The notes under the pieces: generated by a model | The model's input: only the letters and a program-made list of their open reading frames with translations | Databases searched by the model: none | What the model was told of the DNA's origin: nothing | Shown: one piece after another, positions 28,668-37,786 of the stretch | How the letters are laid out: every line of letters begins with the position of its first letter | Position numbering within the stretch: the first letter of the stretch is position 1 | NCBI RefSeq assembly: GCF_024294785.1 | Contig: NZ_JANCLT010000003.1 | Span: forward strand, 329,135-393,134 | From: Ectobacillus ponti | Lineage (GTDB): Bacteria > Bacillota > Bacilli > Bacillales > Bacillaceae_G | DNA length: 64,000 nt | Direction: 5' to 3' | Position numbers and translations under genes: made by a program

Positions 28668-29102
28668 ATGGGGTATGTTTTTCCAACTTTAATGGGCTTG
28701 TTCCTTGTGATTCCACTGCTGTTTATATTGAATAGATGGCTGCGCCTGTCCCAGGCCGGCATAGTCGTGATTGCGTTGTTTTCTGGTGTCCTTGTTCTGC
28801 TGCTTTTATTTTCTGAAGTGGTATTTCCGATGTGGCAGGGTCTGCTGCTGATTTTGCTTCTGGCTCTGTGCATGACGTATTTGCTGCAGCAAAAGGCAGA
28901 GTGGCTGTTTGCGGAGGAGGAAGAAGAGCTGGCGTTGGAGTGGGAGACAGACAAGCCGGAAGAACACACGGCAGAGGAAGCCGCAGCTTTTGAATCTGAT
29001 GAAGAAGAGGTGCTGCAGAAGGACACGGAAGCTGAGCACTCATACTTGGAGGAGCTGTTTCAACGGCATTATGCAGAGCAAAGAGAGGAGGGGCCGCAAT
29101 GA
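28668..29102 (+). CDS. small membrane protein with acidic tail, first gene of the pilus operon
   Basis: The ATG at 28668 follows AGAGGTGG. The 144-aa product has three membrane segments (~2-21, 29-48 and 53-72) and a strongly acidic cytoplasmic tail (~76-144) with EEEEEL and ESDEEEVL. I recognise no family. It overlaps the next gene by four bases (ATGA). Position and coupling suggest an accessory platform protein of the pilus machine, perhaps contacting basic partners via its tail. Confidence 0.7.
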   Translation: MGYVFPTLMGLFLVIPLLFILNRWLRLSQAGIVVIALFSGVLVLLLLFSEVVFPMWQGLLLILLLALCMTYLLQQKAEWLFAEEEEELALEWETDKPEEHTAEEAAAFESDEEEVLQKDTEAEHSYLEELFQRHYAEQREEGPQ

Positions 29103-30307
29103 AAAAGCGTCATCCGCTTTGGTTATTCGGAATTGTTGCCTGTGCGGCTCTTATCATTTTTACTGTGCAGTACAGCGTAAGGTCCGTTGCGTCGTCGCTG
29201 TTTCAGACAAGCGATGGCTATGCAGCAGGGACGGCAATTGGTTCTGTGGATGTAGCGGGACTTATAAGAGAGCAGGCGGAACAAAAGCTGTCACAGAAGG
29301 AAGAAGCGTGGAAGGCGGACGCGAAGCTCTATCTGCAATACAGCACGGCGCGCATTGCGGTTCCGGCAGCCATCTTTGCATTTGACAGCGCCAAGAGCAC
29401 GGCGCGCATCCGAAATGGCGTGAATGTGCCCGCTGCTGTATCGCTGCAGCTGGACAAACTGCAGCTGCTGCTGGGGGAACAGCTGCAGCCGGAGGTTGTG
29501 CAGCACTTGAATGTTCAGCAGCTGCAGCAGGATTTACAGAGTGCCGCAGCACAGCTTCAGCAAACAAAAACGTTTCATTTGCTTTCCTATATGAATCAGA
29601 AGGAGGCTGTCACAGCTGTAGCCGAAAGCAGCGTTTCGGGCGCCGGCCCATACGGCGCACCGCTGCAGCAGTGGCTGGGCGGGCATGGAACGGTTACAGT
29701 CCCGGCGCACGGCACGGTTTCCTTGCTCAGCTTGGCGAAGGGCTCCAAGCTGGATGACAAGGCGCTCAGCTTTGTGGCAACGCTGCTGTACCAAACTATT
29801 TTACCAACGAACCTGCAGGTCCAGGAGCGCGGGATCAGCACTATACTTCCAGCATACGCCCAGCTTGGCACAGAGGCGCGCGTGGGGGACGGGCGGACAG
29901 ATTTTGTATTTGCCAATCCGAATGAAACAGATTATACGCTCCAGCTGTCTTTGCAGGGCGGCACCATGACAGCTGTTCTGCAGGGGATGCCGCTTCCATA
30001 CCGCTATGCCATCGACCGCAGCGAGATCACGTTGCTGCCGCGGGGGACCCTTGTGCAGGTGGCTGTGCCAAATGAGGAGCATGATGCAGTCTCGGTGGAA
30101 CGAAAAGGGGCAGACGGCAGAAAAGTGGAGGTATACCGCGAAATCTATAACGGAAACGGTGCGCTGCTCGGGAAAGAACGGATTGCGGAGGATGCCTATC
30201 TGCCGGTGCAGGCCATACAGGATGTTACAGCAGTCGCTGCCGCGGCCGCAGTGACTGCTGCAGGGCAGACACAAGCGCCTGCCGCTTCCGCCACAGCAAC
30301 GAAATAG
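29099..30307 (+). CDS. VanW-family/G5-like extracytoplasmic protein in the pilus operon
   Basis: A 402-aa protein with an N-terminal signal anchor (~8-26) and an extracytoplasmic body. Residues ~45-200 resemble the peptidoglycan-binding-4 region found before VanW. Residues ~245-310 match the VanW core (AYAQLGTEARVGDGRTDFVF, NPNETDYTLQLSLQGG). Residues ~315-375 resemble a G5-type domain (GRKVEVYREIYNGNG). The C-terminus is Ala/Thr-rich. It is coupled to the upstream membrane-protein gene and ends 13 bp before pilB. Binding peptidoglycan at the pilus base is a reasonable inference; no activity is established. Confidence 0.75.
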   Translation: MKKRHPLWLFGIVACAALIIFTVQYSVRSVASSLFQTSDGYAAGTAIGSVDVAGLIREQAEQKLSQKEEAWKADAKLYLQYSTARIAVPAAIFAFDSAKSTARIRNGVNVPAAVSLQLDKLQLLLGEQLQPEVVQHLNVQQLQQDLQSAAAQLQQTKTFHLLSYMNQKEAVTAVAESSVSGAGPYGAPLQQWLGGHGTVTVPAHGTVSLLSLAKGSKLDDKALSFVATLLYQTILPTNLQVQERGISTILPAYAQLGTEARVGDGRTDFVFANPNETDYTLQLSLQGGTMTAVLQGMPLPYRYAIDRSEITLLPRGTLVQVAVPNEEHDAVSVERKGADGRKVEVYREIYNGNGALLGKERIAEDAYLPVQAIQDVTAVAAAAAVTAAGQTQAPAASATATK

Positions 30308-30320
30308 GGAGGGAACAGGA

Positions 30321-31970
30321 ATGAAGCTGCAACGAAAACGACTGGGCGACCTGCTTATTGAGGAGGGGCTCATTACAGAGGAACAGCTGCAGCAAGCCTT
30401 AAGAGACAAGGCCTCGTCACAGAAGCTCGGTGACGCCCTGCTGCAGAACGGCTACATCACGGAGCAGAAGCTGATTGAAGTGCTGGAGCTGCAGCTTGGC
30501 ATTCCGCATGTCAGTCTGTACCGCTATCCCTTTGATGACTCCTTGTTCCATCTGATTTCAAAAGAGACCGCGAAGCGCAATTTGCTTGTGCCGCTGAAAA
30601 AGCAGGGAGATAAGCTGTATGTTGCCATGGCGGATCCGATGGATTATTTGGCCATTAATGATTTGCGCTTGTCCACCGGGTTTCAGATTGAACCGCTGAT
30701 TGCGATGAAGGATGACATCATCCGGGCGATTAACCATCATTACGATTTGCAGGAGTCCTTCGAGGGCTGGGGGGCGGACACAGCCAGCGAGCCGGTTGAG
30801 CTTGTGCAGGAAGAAGATTCGCCGGCTGTGCGGCTGGTGAGCCAGATTCTGCAGCATGCCATCACACAAAAGGCCAGCGATATCCATATCGACCCGCAGG
30901 AAACAAAAATAGTGGTGCGCTACCGTGTGGACGGACGCCTTCACACAGAGCGTGTGCTGCCAAAGTCCATGCAGGGCATGCTGACGGCACGGATCAAAAT
31001 TATGGCGAACATGGATATTACAGAGCAGCGTGTGCCCCAGGACGGGCGGATGAAGTATCAGCATGATTTTCACCAAATTGATTTGCGGATTTCCTCGCTG
31101 CCGACCATTTTTGGCGAGAAGATTGTAATCCGCCTGCTTGATTTGGGCAACTCCCTGAATGATGTAACGAAGCTTGGCTTCAACGCGGTGAACCTGCAGC
31201 GGTTTCTGCAGAGCATTCAAAATCCGCATGGCATCGTGCTGATCACGGGGCCGACAGGGAGCGGGAAATCCTCCACGCTCTACGCGGCTTTAAACCGGCT
31301 GAACAATGAGGATGTCAATATCATCACGATTGAAGATCCGGTGGAGTATCAGCTGGAGGGCGTGAATCAAATCCAGGTCAATGCCAACACGGGAATGACT
31401 TTTGCGGCAGGGCTCCGCTCCATTTTGCGCCAGGACCCGAACATAATTATGATCGGGGAAATCCGGGATAAGGAAACAGCGGAAATTGCCATACGTGCTT
31501 CTTTGACGGGGCACCTTGTGCTCAGTACGCTTCATACAAATAACTCAATCGGCACAGTCACACGGCTGATTGACATGGGCGTGGAGCCATTTCTGCTTGC
31601 CTCTTCTTTGACGGGCATTGTATCGCAGCGTCTGGTGCGGCGCGTGTGCCGGGATTGCGGAGAGGAGCATGAGGCAACAAAGCGGGAGAAGGAAATTTTC
31701 GCTGGGCACGGCCTGAGCATTGAGAAGGTACAGCGTGGCAAGGGATGTCCAACCTGCAATATGACCGGATATAAGGGGCGTATTGCCATTCAGGAGGTTC
31801 TCCTGATTGACCGCGAGATGAGCCAGGCAATTGCCGACCGTGCGGATTTTGCGGCCATGCGCGAAATCGCGCTCCGCAATCAGACGATTTTCCTGCTTGA
31901 TGATGGTCTTTTGAAGGTGAAGCAGGGCTATACGACAACAGAGGAAGTACTTGGTGTGGCAACAGAGTAG
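30321..31970 (+). CDS. pilB: type IV pilus extension ATPase PilB with MshEN region
   Basis: A 549-aa cytoplasmic hexameric ATPase that powers pilus extension. The N-terminal region (~1-140) has two RLGDLL / KLGDAL plus GLITEEQL / GYITEQKL units, matching the MshEN c-di-GMP-binding motif. The catalytic half has Walker A GPTGSGKSST, an Asp box (EDPVEYQ), Walker B (DPNIIMIGEIRD) and a zinc-type tetracysteine site (CRDCG...CPTCNMTG). AGGGAGGG precedes the ATG. Confidence 0.95.
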   Translation: MKLQRKRLGDLLIEEGLITEEQLQQALRDKASSQKLGDALLQNGYITEQKLIEVLELQLGIPHVSLYRYPFDDSLFHLISKETAKRNLLVPLKKQGDKLYVAMADPMDYLAINDLRLSTGFQIEPLIAMKDDIIRAINHHYDLQESFEGWGADTASEPVELVQEEDSPAVRLVSQILQHAITQKASDIHIDPQETKIVVRYRVDGRLHTERVLPKSMQGMLTARIKIMANMDITEQRVPQDGRMKYQHDFHQIDLRISSLPTIFGEKIVIRLLDLGNSLNDVTKLGFNAVNLQRFLQSIQNPHGIVLITGPTGSGKSSTLYAALNRLNNEDVNIITIEDPVEYQLEGVNQIQVNANTGMTFAAGLRSILRQDPNIIMIGEIRDKETAEIAIRASLTGHLVLSTLHTNNSIGTVTRLIDMGVEPFLLASSLTGIVSQRLVRRVCRDCGEEHEATKREKEIFAGHGLSIEKVQRGKGCPTCNMTGYKGRIAIQEVLLIDREMSQAIADRADFAAMREIALRNQTIFLLDDGLLKVKQGYTTTEEVLGVATE

Positions 31971-31980
31971 GAGGGATGGC

Positions 31981-33006
31981 ATGAAGGAGAAGCTGCATGA
32001 GCTTTTGCGGACAGCCTGCAGCCTGCAGGCGTCAGATTTGCATCTAACAGAGGGGCTGTCCCCTGTGCTGCGTGTGTTCGGGGAGCTTCATCCGCTGCCG
32101 GAGCCCGCTCTGGGAAGAGAAGAAATTCGCGCGATGGCAGAAGCCATTTTGTCGGAGCGGGAGCAGCACATCCTGAGGGAACGGGGCGAGGTGGATTTCT
32201 CATTTGAGCTGCCCGGCACCTCGCGTTTTCGTTTCAATTTATACCGACAGCGCGGCAGCCTGTCTCTTGCTGTACGGGTCATTCCGGTTTCTGTGCCGGC
32301 CTTTGATCAGCTGCTGCTGCCGCCGGTGCTGAAAGCCTTCGCTGCCAAGCCGCACGGGCTCGTGCTTGTGACGGGGCCGACCGGCAGCGGAAAATCGACA
32401 ACACTTGCTGCCATGGTGCAGCACATCAATGAAACGATGCGCAAGCATATCATTACACTGGAGGATCCCATTGAATACGTATATGAGCACCGCCGCTCCT
32501 TAATTCAGCAGCGGGAGGTCGGCAAGGATACGGGAAGCTTTGCAAGCGGCCTGCGGGCGGCGCTGCGGCAGGATCCGGATGTCATTTTAGTCGGAGAAAT
32601 GCGTGATTTGGAAACCATCAGCACCGCGCTGACAGCCGCAGAGACAGGGCATCTCGTGCTGGCAACCCTGCACACCTCCAGTGCGGCGGCTACGGTGGAG
32701 CGAATTGTTGATGTATTCCCTGGCGACCAGCAGAACAAGGTGCGTGTGCAGCTGGCCAATATTTTGACGGCAGCGGTGGCGCAGCGTCTGTTTCCGCGGG
32801 CAGACGGCAGGGGGAGAATTGCCGCAACGGAAATTCTGTATAACAATACAGCAGCGTCCAGTCTCATCCGCAGCGGCAAGCTGGAGCAGCTGCCGAGCGT
32901 GATGATGGCCGGCCGCGACCAGGGGATGCATACGATGCAGATGTCGCTGCGCGAGCTGACGGCAAAGGGCATTGTGTCTGCATCTGCAGCGGCGCAGTAC
33001 GTATGA
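31981..33006 (+). CDS. pilT: type IV pilus retraction ATPase PilT
   Basis: A 341-aa retraction motor. The ATG at 31981 follows AGGAGGGATGGC 10 bp after the pilB stop. An N-terminal PAS-like PilT domain (ASDLHLTEGLSPVLRVFGEL) is followed by a RecA-like domain with Walker A GPTGSGKSTTLAAM, Walker B DPDVILVGEMRDLETI and the His box ETGHLVLATLHTSSA. Presence of both pilB and pilT implies dynamic, retractable pili. Confidence 0.95.
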   Translation: MKEKLHELLRTACSLQASDLHLTEGLSPVLRVFGELHPLPEPALGREEIRAMAEAILSEREQHILRERGEVDFSFELPGTSRFRFNLYRQRGSLSLAVRVIPVSVPAFDQLLLPPVLKAFAAKPHGLVLVTGPTGSGKSTTLAAMVQHINETMRKHIITLEDPIEYVYEHRRSLIQQREVGKDTGSFASGLRAALRQDPDVILVGEMRDLETISTALTAAETGHLVLATLHTSSAAATVERIVDVFPGDQQNKVRVQLANILTAAVAQRLFPRADGRGRIAATEILYNNTAASSLIRSGKLEQLPSVMMAGRDQGMHTMQMSLRELTAKGIVSASAAAQYV

Positions 33007-33027
33007 TCGCGAAAGGAGGAAATTGAT

Positions 33028-34236
33028 ATGCCGCAATTTCAGTATACGGTCCGGACGAAGACAGGGAAAAAGGAAACGGCCAAAATTATTGCCGCTTCCA
33101 AGCGGGAAGCGTATGAGAAGCTGCGGGACCGGCAGCTGCGTGTGCTTGAGGTGACAGAGGCAGCGGAGACGTGGTGGAACAAGGAAATTGCCATTGGCAG
33201 CCCGCTGAAGCTGAAGGATTTCGTCGTATATCTGCGCCAATTCTCAGCGCTGCTGAAGGCCGGCATTACCGTTGTCGAGGCAACTCGCATTCTGGCAGCC
33301 CAGACAGAAAGCAAGGTGCTCAGGCGCACACTTGAGGGAATTGAGGATGATTTGCGCTCCGGCCATACCTTATCCGGTGCTTACAGCGCCCATAAGCGGT
33401 TGTTTTCGCGCATGTTCATCAGCATGGTGCGGGCCGGCGAAACGTCCGGCCAGCTGGATGAAGCGGTGGAGCGCATGGCGGATTATTATGAAAAGCAGAT
33501 GCGCATCCGGCAGAAGATTTCCTCGGCAATGGCGTATCCTGCGGCTGTGGGCATCATCGCGGTGGCGGTTGTCATCTTTCTGTTGACGCGTGTTGTGCCT
33601 ACTTTTGTGGCCATGTTCAAGCAAAATAACACAGAGCTGCCGGCCATCACGAAATTTGTAATGTCGTCCAGTGATTGGATGGTTTCCTACTGGTGGATTT
33701 TTGTAATTTTACTATTATTTTTATATATAGTTCATCTGTTTGTAGTTCGCCATAAAGGTAGTAAGTACTATTGGGATTATGCTATACTGAACATGCCTCT
33801 GATCGGAGCGTTGTGGAGCAAAAGCATGATTGCCCAGCTCACAAGGACGCTGGGCTCGCTGATCGCCAGCTCTGTGCCGATTTTGCAGGCATTGGCCATC
33901 GTGGAGGATACGGTGAATAATGAAGCGGCCGCACGCTCTTTGCAGCGTGCCAGGGAATCTCTGCAGAACGGCCTGCCGCTGTCGCAGCCACTGAAAGAGG
34001 ACAAGCTGTTTCCGCCGCTTGTGTCCAACATGATCGCGGTCGGGGAAGAGACAGGCTCGCTTGATGCCATGCTCGCAAAGATTGCCGACTTTTATGAAGC
34101 AGAGGTGGACAGCGCGGCGGATACATTCAAGTCCTTGATTGAACCGGTGATGGTTGTGTTTTTGGCAGCCGTAGTCGGAACGATTGTCTTGGCTATCATG
34201 GTTCCATTGTTTAAATTGTATAATTCTATAAATTGA
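33028..34236 (+). CDS. pilC: type IV pilus inner-membrane platform protein PilC
   Basis: A 402-aa member of the GspF/PilC family. It has two repeats of a cytoplasmic helical domain and membrane segments at ~168-195, ~215-240 and ~370-398. Typical motifs are LRQFSALLKAGITVVEA and PLVSNMIAVGEETGSLDAML. It is the membrane platform turned by PilB and PilT. GAAAGGAGG lies upstream. Confidence 0.95.
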   Translation: MPQFQYTVRTKTGKKETAKIIAASKREAYEKLRDRQLRVLEVTEAAETWWNKEIAIGSPLKLKDFVVYLRQFSALLKAGITVVEATRILAAQTESKVLRRTLEGIEDDLRSGHTLSGAYSAHKRLFSRMFISMVRAGETSGQLDEAVERMADYYEKQMRIRQKISSAMAYPAAVGIIAVAVVIFLLTRVVPTFVAMFKQNNTELPAITKFVMSSSDWMVSYWWIFVILLLFLYIVHLFVVRHKGSKYYWDYAILNMPLIGALWSKSMIAQLTRTLGSLIASSVPILQALAIVEDTVNNEAAARSLQRARESLQNGLPLSQPLKEDKLFPPLVSNMIAVGEETGSLDAMLAKIADFYEAEVDSAADTFKSLIEPVMVVFLAAVVGTIVLAIMVPLFKLYNSIN

Positions 34237-34260
34237 TTCAAAAGGGAGAGAACGTACAGC

Positions 34261-34683
34261 ATGAGAAAGCTTCTGAGAAACGAAAAGGGCTTGACTTTGA
34301 TTGAGTTGCTGGCTGTTATTGTGATTTTGGGCATCGTGGCGGCCATTGCGATTCCGGCCATTGCAAACGTGATTCAAAAGTCAAATGTGAATGCGGTGAA
34401 AGCCGATGCCATGCAGATTTTGAATGCGGCAAAAACATACGTGGCGGATAATGGCGTGCCGGCAAGCGGAACCATTTCCAACACTGACATGGGCGATTAT
34501 GTTTCTGATTCCAAAATTTCCACTTACACAGTAACAGTGGGTGCTGATGGCAAGACCTTTACTATCTCTGCATCCAACGTCACAGCGGGCAAGATTCAGC
34601 TGACCTTCAATAATGCCTCAATCCAAAACATTAGAGACGATGCGAACTATAAAACAACGCATACAATTTCAGCGGCCCAATAA
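34261..34683 (+). CDS. pilA: major type IV prepilin PilA
   Basis: A 140-aa prepilin. The leader MRKLLRNEKG is cut before LTLIELLAVIVILGIVAAIA, with Glu5 conserved, followed by a short globular domain rich in Ala, Thr and Asn. There are no Cys, so no disulfide-bounded D-loop. It is the likely main subunit, and a terminator-like hairpin directly after it should raise its transcript level relative to downstream genes. Confidence 0.92.
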   Translation: MRKLLRNEKGLTLIELLAVIVILGIVAAIAIPAIANVIQKSNVNAVKADAMQILNAAKTYVADNGVPASGTISNTDMGDYVSDSKISTYTVTVGADGKTFTISASNVTAGKIQLTFNNASIQNIRDDANYKTTHTISAAQ

Positions 34684-34713
34684 ATAACATCCGGTATATT
34701 TTCACAGACTACA

Positions 34714-34756
34714 GGGTACGGGAGAGGACAGCAGTCCTTTTCAGTGCCCTTTTTTT
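34714..34756 (+). terminator. intra-operon terminator after pilA
   Basis: Outer stem GGGTAC / GTGCCC, inner stem AGGAC-AGCA-GTCCT, then seven T. As pilD starts only 33 bp later in the same direction, this is probably a partial terminator. Confidence 0.75.
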
Positions 34757-34788
34757 ATACATACAAAAGGGAGAAGGATGGAGAGAGC

Positions 34789-35541
34789 ATGCTGTTTGTC
34801 TACTTGTATATTTTTGTTGTCGGACTTGTGCTGGGCTCATTTTATAACGTGGTGGGCCTGCGTGTGCCGATTGGTCAATCCATTGTAAGGCCGCGCTCCG
34901 CCTGTCCGGCCTGCCGGCATACGCTGGCGGCCCGCGAGCTCGTTCCTGTGCTGTCGTATATGTGGCAAAAGGGGCGGTGCCGCTCGTGCCGCGCGCGCAT
35001 TTCGCCGCGGTATGCCGCAATGGAACTGCTCACAGGACTTCTGTTCATGGCCGCTTTTTGGAGATGGGGGCTGGCCGGGGAGGTATGGGTTGTCTGGACA
35101 ATGATCTCATTGCTGATCATTGTGACGATTTCAGACTTATCATATATGCTCATTCCGAACAAACTACTGATAAGCTTCTTTCCGATTTTTCTGCTGGAGC
35201 GGCTGCTTCTGCCGCTTCAACCATGGTGGGACAGCCTTGCCGGGGCAGCGGCCGCTTTTGCTTTGTTGTTTTGTATCGCATGGGCCAGCAAGGGAGGCAT
35301 GGGCGGCGGCGATATCAAATTGTTTGCTTTGCTGGGCTTTGTGCTTGGCGTCAAGCTTGTGCTGCTGTCCTTCCTGCTGGCGGCCTTCTTTGGAACCATT
35401 GCCGGGCTGGCCGGCATGATAGGCGGACGGGTGCAACGGGGCAAGCCGATACCATTTGCCCCGTCCATCGCGGCCGGCACGCTGGCTGCTTATTTCTTCG
35501 GTCCGGACCTCATCGCAATCTATTTATCACTTTTGGAGTAA
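34789..35541 (+). CDS. pilD: prepilin peptidase PilD
   Basis: A 250-aa polytopic aspartyl protease and N-methyltransferase that cleaves prepilin leaders. The ATG at 34789 follows AAGGATGGAGAG. A zinc-binding tetracysteine domain has Cys 39, 42, 64 and 67 (CPACRH...CRSC). Catalytic Asp residues are in ISDLSYMLIPN and GMGGGDIKLF. Eight or so membrane segments follow the Cys domain. It should process PilA and the PilV/PilW-like pilins. Confidence 0.95.
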   Translation: MLFVYLYIFVVGLVLGSFYNVVGLRVPIGQSIVRPRSACPACRHTLAARELVPVLSYMWQKGRCRSCRARISPRYAAMELLTGLLFMAAFWRWGLAGEVWVVWTMISLLIIVTISDLSYMLIPNKLLISFFPIFLLERLLLPLQPWWDSLAGAAAAFALLFCIAWASKGGMGGGDIKLFALLGFVLGVKLVLLSFLLAAFFGTIAGLAGMIGGRVQRGKPIPFAPSIAAGTLAAYFFGPDLIAIYLSLLE

Positions 35542-35557
35542 GCAGAGAGGACTTGTT

Positions 35558-36517
35558 ATGATGGCACTTCGGTTTGCATCAAGAAAAACGGCATATATGG
35601 AGTTTCGGGATTATGTCATTCGCTATGTGGCGCCTAAGCGCCTTTCTGCTCCTGTCATGGCAGGAGAGGTCTACCTGCCTCCGGGCATTGTGAGAAACGG
35701 AGTCATCCAGGACAAACGGGCCTTTGAAACCATTTTACGAAGCAGCGCGGAGCATTGGGGCATCCGGCACCATAAGGTGAAGTTTCTTGTGCCGGATACC
35801 TACGTGGCGGTGCGGCGACAGCTGATTCCCAATGATATCACGGATGAAGAGATGCGCGGATACATCTATTTGGAGCTTGGCCGAAGCATTCATCTTCCAT
35901 TTGATAATCCGACCTTCGACTTTACGTTGACCGGGGAGAAGGAGGGCAAGCGCGAGCTCATTATTTTTGCAGCCCCGGAGGAAGCTGTTCAGTCCTTTGC
36001 GAATGCACTGGAGCGTGCCAAGCTTCATCCAGCCGGGGCGGACATCGCAGCGCTTGCGCTGTACCAGCTGCATGAGGACATGGGGCAGGCAGTTAAAAAG
36101 CAGGAGCTGCTGCTGCTGAAGCTGGATGTATTTCATGCCACCGTCACCATTTTTCATGAAGGATATCCTGTATTTATGCAGCACGAGACGCTGCTGGCAG
36201 AGAACATGGCAGAAGTGACAGCAGAGGGAATTGTCATTTTGGATGAAGGGGCGGTGATGCGGGCAATGGACGAAGTGCTCGAGGAGCTTGACCGGATCCT
36301 GCATTTCTATCAGTACTCCTTCACGGCCGGAAACGGAACCATCACCAGCCTGCTGGTCACAGGTGACCATCCGATGCTGCCGCATATCGCGGCGTCCATA
36401 CAGGGGCGCTTCACTCTTCAGGTGCAGCAGATGCAATATCCCGTCCAGGACTTGGGCGGGGAGGCGCTGGCGGTCAAATATTATCCGGCGCTTGGGCTTG
36501 CTTATGGAGGAGGGTGA
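35558..36517 (+). CDS. pilM: pilus assembly protein PilM
   Basis: A 319-aa actin-like cytoplasmic protein that docks to the N-terminus of PilN. The ATG at 35558 follows GAGAGGAC, with a second ATG directly after. Recognition rests on the order M-N-O, the start of an ASKHA-type fold (VMAGEVYLPPGIVRNGVI), and the ELGRSIHLPFDNPTFDF and LLLLKLDVFHATVTIF strands. Sequence similarity to proteobacterial PilM looks weak by eye, as is usual in Bacillota. It ends 3 bp before pilN. Confidence 0.82.
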   Translation: MMALRFASRKTAYMEFRDYVIRYVAPKRLSAPVMAGEVYLPPGIVRNGVIQDKRAFETILRSSAEHWGIRHHKVKFLVPDTYVAVRRQLIPNDITDEEMRGYIYLELGRSIHLPFDNPTFDFTLTGEKEGKRELIIFAAPEEAVQSFANALERAKLHPAGADIAALALYQLHEDMGQAVKKQELLLLKLDVFHATVTIFHEGYPVFMQHETLLAENMAEVTAEGIVILDEGAVMRAMDEVLEELDRILHFYQYSFTAGNGTITSLLVTGDHPMLPHIAASIQGRFTLQVQQMQYPVQDLGGEALAVKYYPALGLAYGGG

Positions 36518-36520
36518 TCC

Positions 36521-37102
36521 ATGGCGATACGCATCAATTTACTGCCAAAGCGGGAGCGGCGCTTTTCCTCTTGGACCACCGTTTTGCTTCTGGTGCTTCT
36601 TCCGTTTGTCGCTGCTGCGGTCTGGGGATATTGGCAATGGCATGTGCTGCAGCAGGAGACAGAAGAGCTGCAGAAGCAGGTGCTGGCCGCCAAGGTTGCG
36701 GCAGAGCAGCAGAGCGCGGCAAATCAGGCAGCTTCATCCGTTGATGCGCAGCTGAGGCAGGCTGTGCAGACAGTGGGAGATGCGAGAGTGAAAACTGTGC
36801 CGATGTTAAAGAAGCTGACGAGCTTCCTGCCGGAACGCGGCGTGTTTCAAAGCTTCAGTTATCAGGAGCCGGGGACGTTCATCATAGAAGTCCGCTTTGA
36901 TGAGAAACGGGATGCCGCGTACTTTTACAGCCGGCTGGCGGAGCAGGAGTGGATTCAGAGCTTGAATCTGTCCTCTCTGCGCGCGGTGGACGTACAAGCG
37001 GCAGCTGCAGCGCTGGCGGGCCTTCCCCGCTATGTCGCCCACTACGAAGCAACGATTGATATGGCAAAGGCGAAGCTGCTGGAACAGGAGGAGGGTGCAT
37101 GA
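36521..37102 (+). CDS. pilN: pilus assembly protein PilN
   Basis: A 193-aa bitopic protein. The N-terminal INLLPKRER motif (~4-12) is the PilM-binding signature of PilN. One membrane helix (~20-42) is followed by a coiled coil (~43-85) and a small ferredoxin-like domain. Its stop overlaps the pilO start (ATGA). Confidence 0.88.
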   Translation: MAIRINLLPKRERRFSSWTTVLLLVLLPFVAAAVWGYWQWHVLQQETEELQKQVLAAKVAAEQQSAANQAASSVDAQLRQAVQTVGDARVKTVPMLKKLTSFLPERGVFQSFSYQEPGTFIIEVRFDEKRDAAYFYSRLAEQEWIQSLNLSSLRAVDVQAAAAALAGLPRYVAHYEATIDMAKAKLLEQEEGA

Positions 37103-37770
37103 GCGTTCAGTTTTCCAGATGGCAGCAGCTCCTGCTGCTGCTTGTGTTCCTCATAGCCGCATTGGCTGTGCTGTACCTGCAGTTTGGCATATTTGAGCCG
37201 ATGCGCCAGCAGCAGGCGGAGCTGCGGCAGGAGCTGAAAATCTATCAGGCATCTGCCGCGCGCAAGAAAAACAGCGCGGATGCTCCGGCAGCGCCGGCGG
37301 AGAGAAGCATGCTGCTCCGGCAAATACCGGCACATCCGCTGCCTGAACAGTATGTGCTGGACTTGGCGGCGGCAGAGGCTGCTTCCGGGGTGACCATCCT
37401 GTCAGCAGCCCTGCAAAATGCAGGCGGCACGGCTTCTCCCCAGCAGAGCACAAAAGCCGCTGCCGCGCCTGCGGTTGTTCCGCTTACCTGGGCCATTGAC
37501 GTGCGCTATGATGTATATGAGCAGCTGCAGGCGTTTCTTACGGGCATTGAAGGCCTGATGCGCATGTCGGCCATTCATGGCATCACGTTTCAAGGCAGAG
37601 AGGAAATTCTGGCCGCCGGTGTAAAGCGCCCGCCTTATACCTGCAGTGTGGTTGTGTCCGCTTATTATGTATCCAACCTTCCGAATGCGGACGAACTGTC
37701 CACAGGCATTGACCGTCCTCCTTTGTGCAAAAATCGGACAAACCCGCTAAAGCCGCAGCTGTGCCAGTAG
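37099..37770 (+). CDS. pilO: pilus assembly protein PilO
   Basis: A 223-aa bitopic protein. One membrane helix (~10-32) is followed by a coiled coil with QQQAELRQELKIYQASAARKK and a C-terminal ferredoxin-like domain (~120-200). It pairs with PilN to form the periplasm-facing alignment ring; here it would face the cell wall. It is the last gene of the operon. PilP and PilQ are absent, as expected in a cell without an outer membrane. Confidence 0.85.
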   Translation: MSVQFSRWQQLLLLLVFLIAALAVLYLQFGIFEPMRQQQAELRQELKIYQASAARKKNSADAPAAPAERSMLLRQIPAHPLPEQYVLDLAAAEAASGVTILSAALQNAGGTASPQQSTKAAAAPAVVPLTWAIDVRYDVYEQLQAFLTGIEGLMRMSAIHGITFQGREEILAAGVKRPPYTCSVVVSAYYVSNLPNADELSTGIDRPPLCKNRTNPLKPQLCQ

Positions 37771-37784
37771 CAGCGGCTTTAGCA
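37747..37784. terminator. hairpin ending the pilus operon
   Basis: GCTAAAGCCGC / GCGGCTTTAGC, 11-bp arms around a 16-nt loop; the left arm overlaps the pilO end. No clear T-run follows on either strand, so termination is only likely. Confidence 0.5.
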
Positions 37785-37786
37785 GG

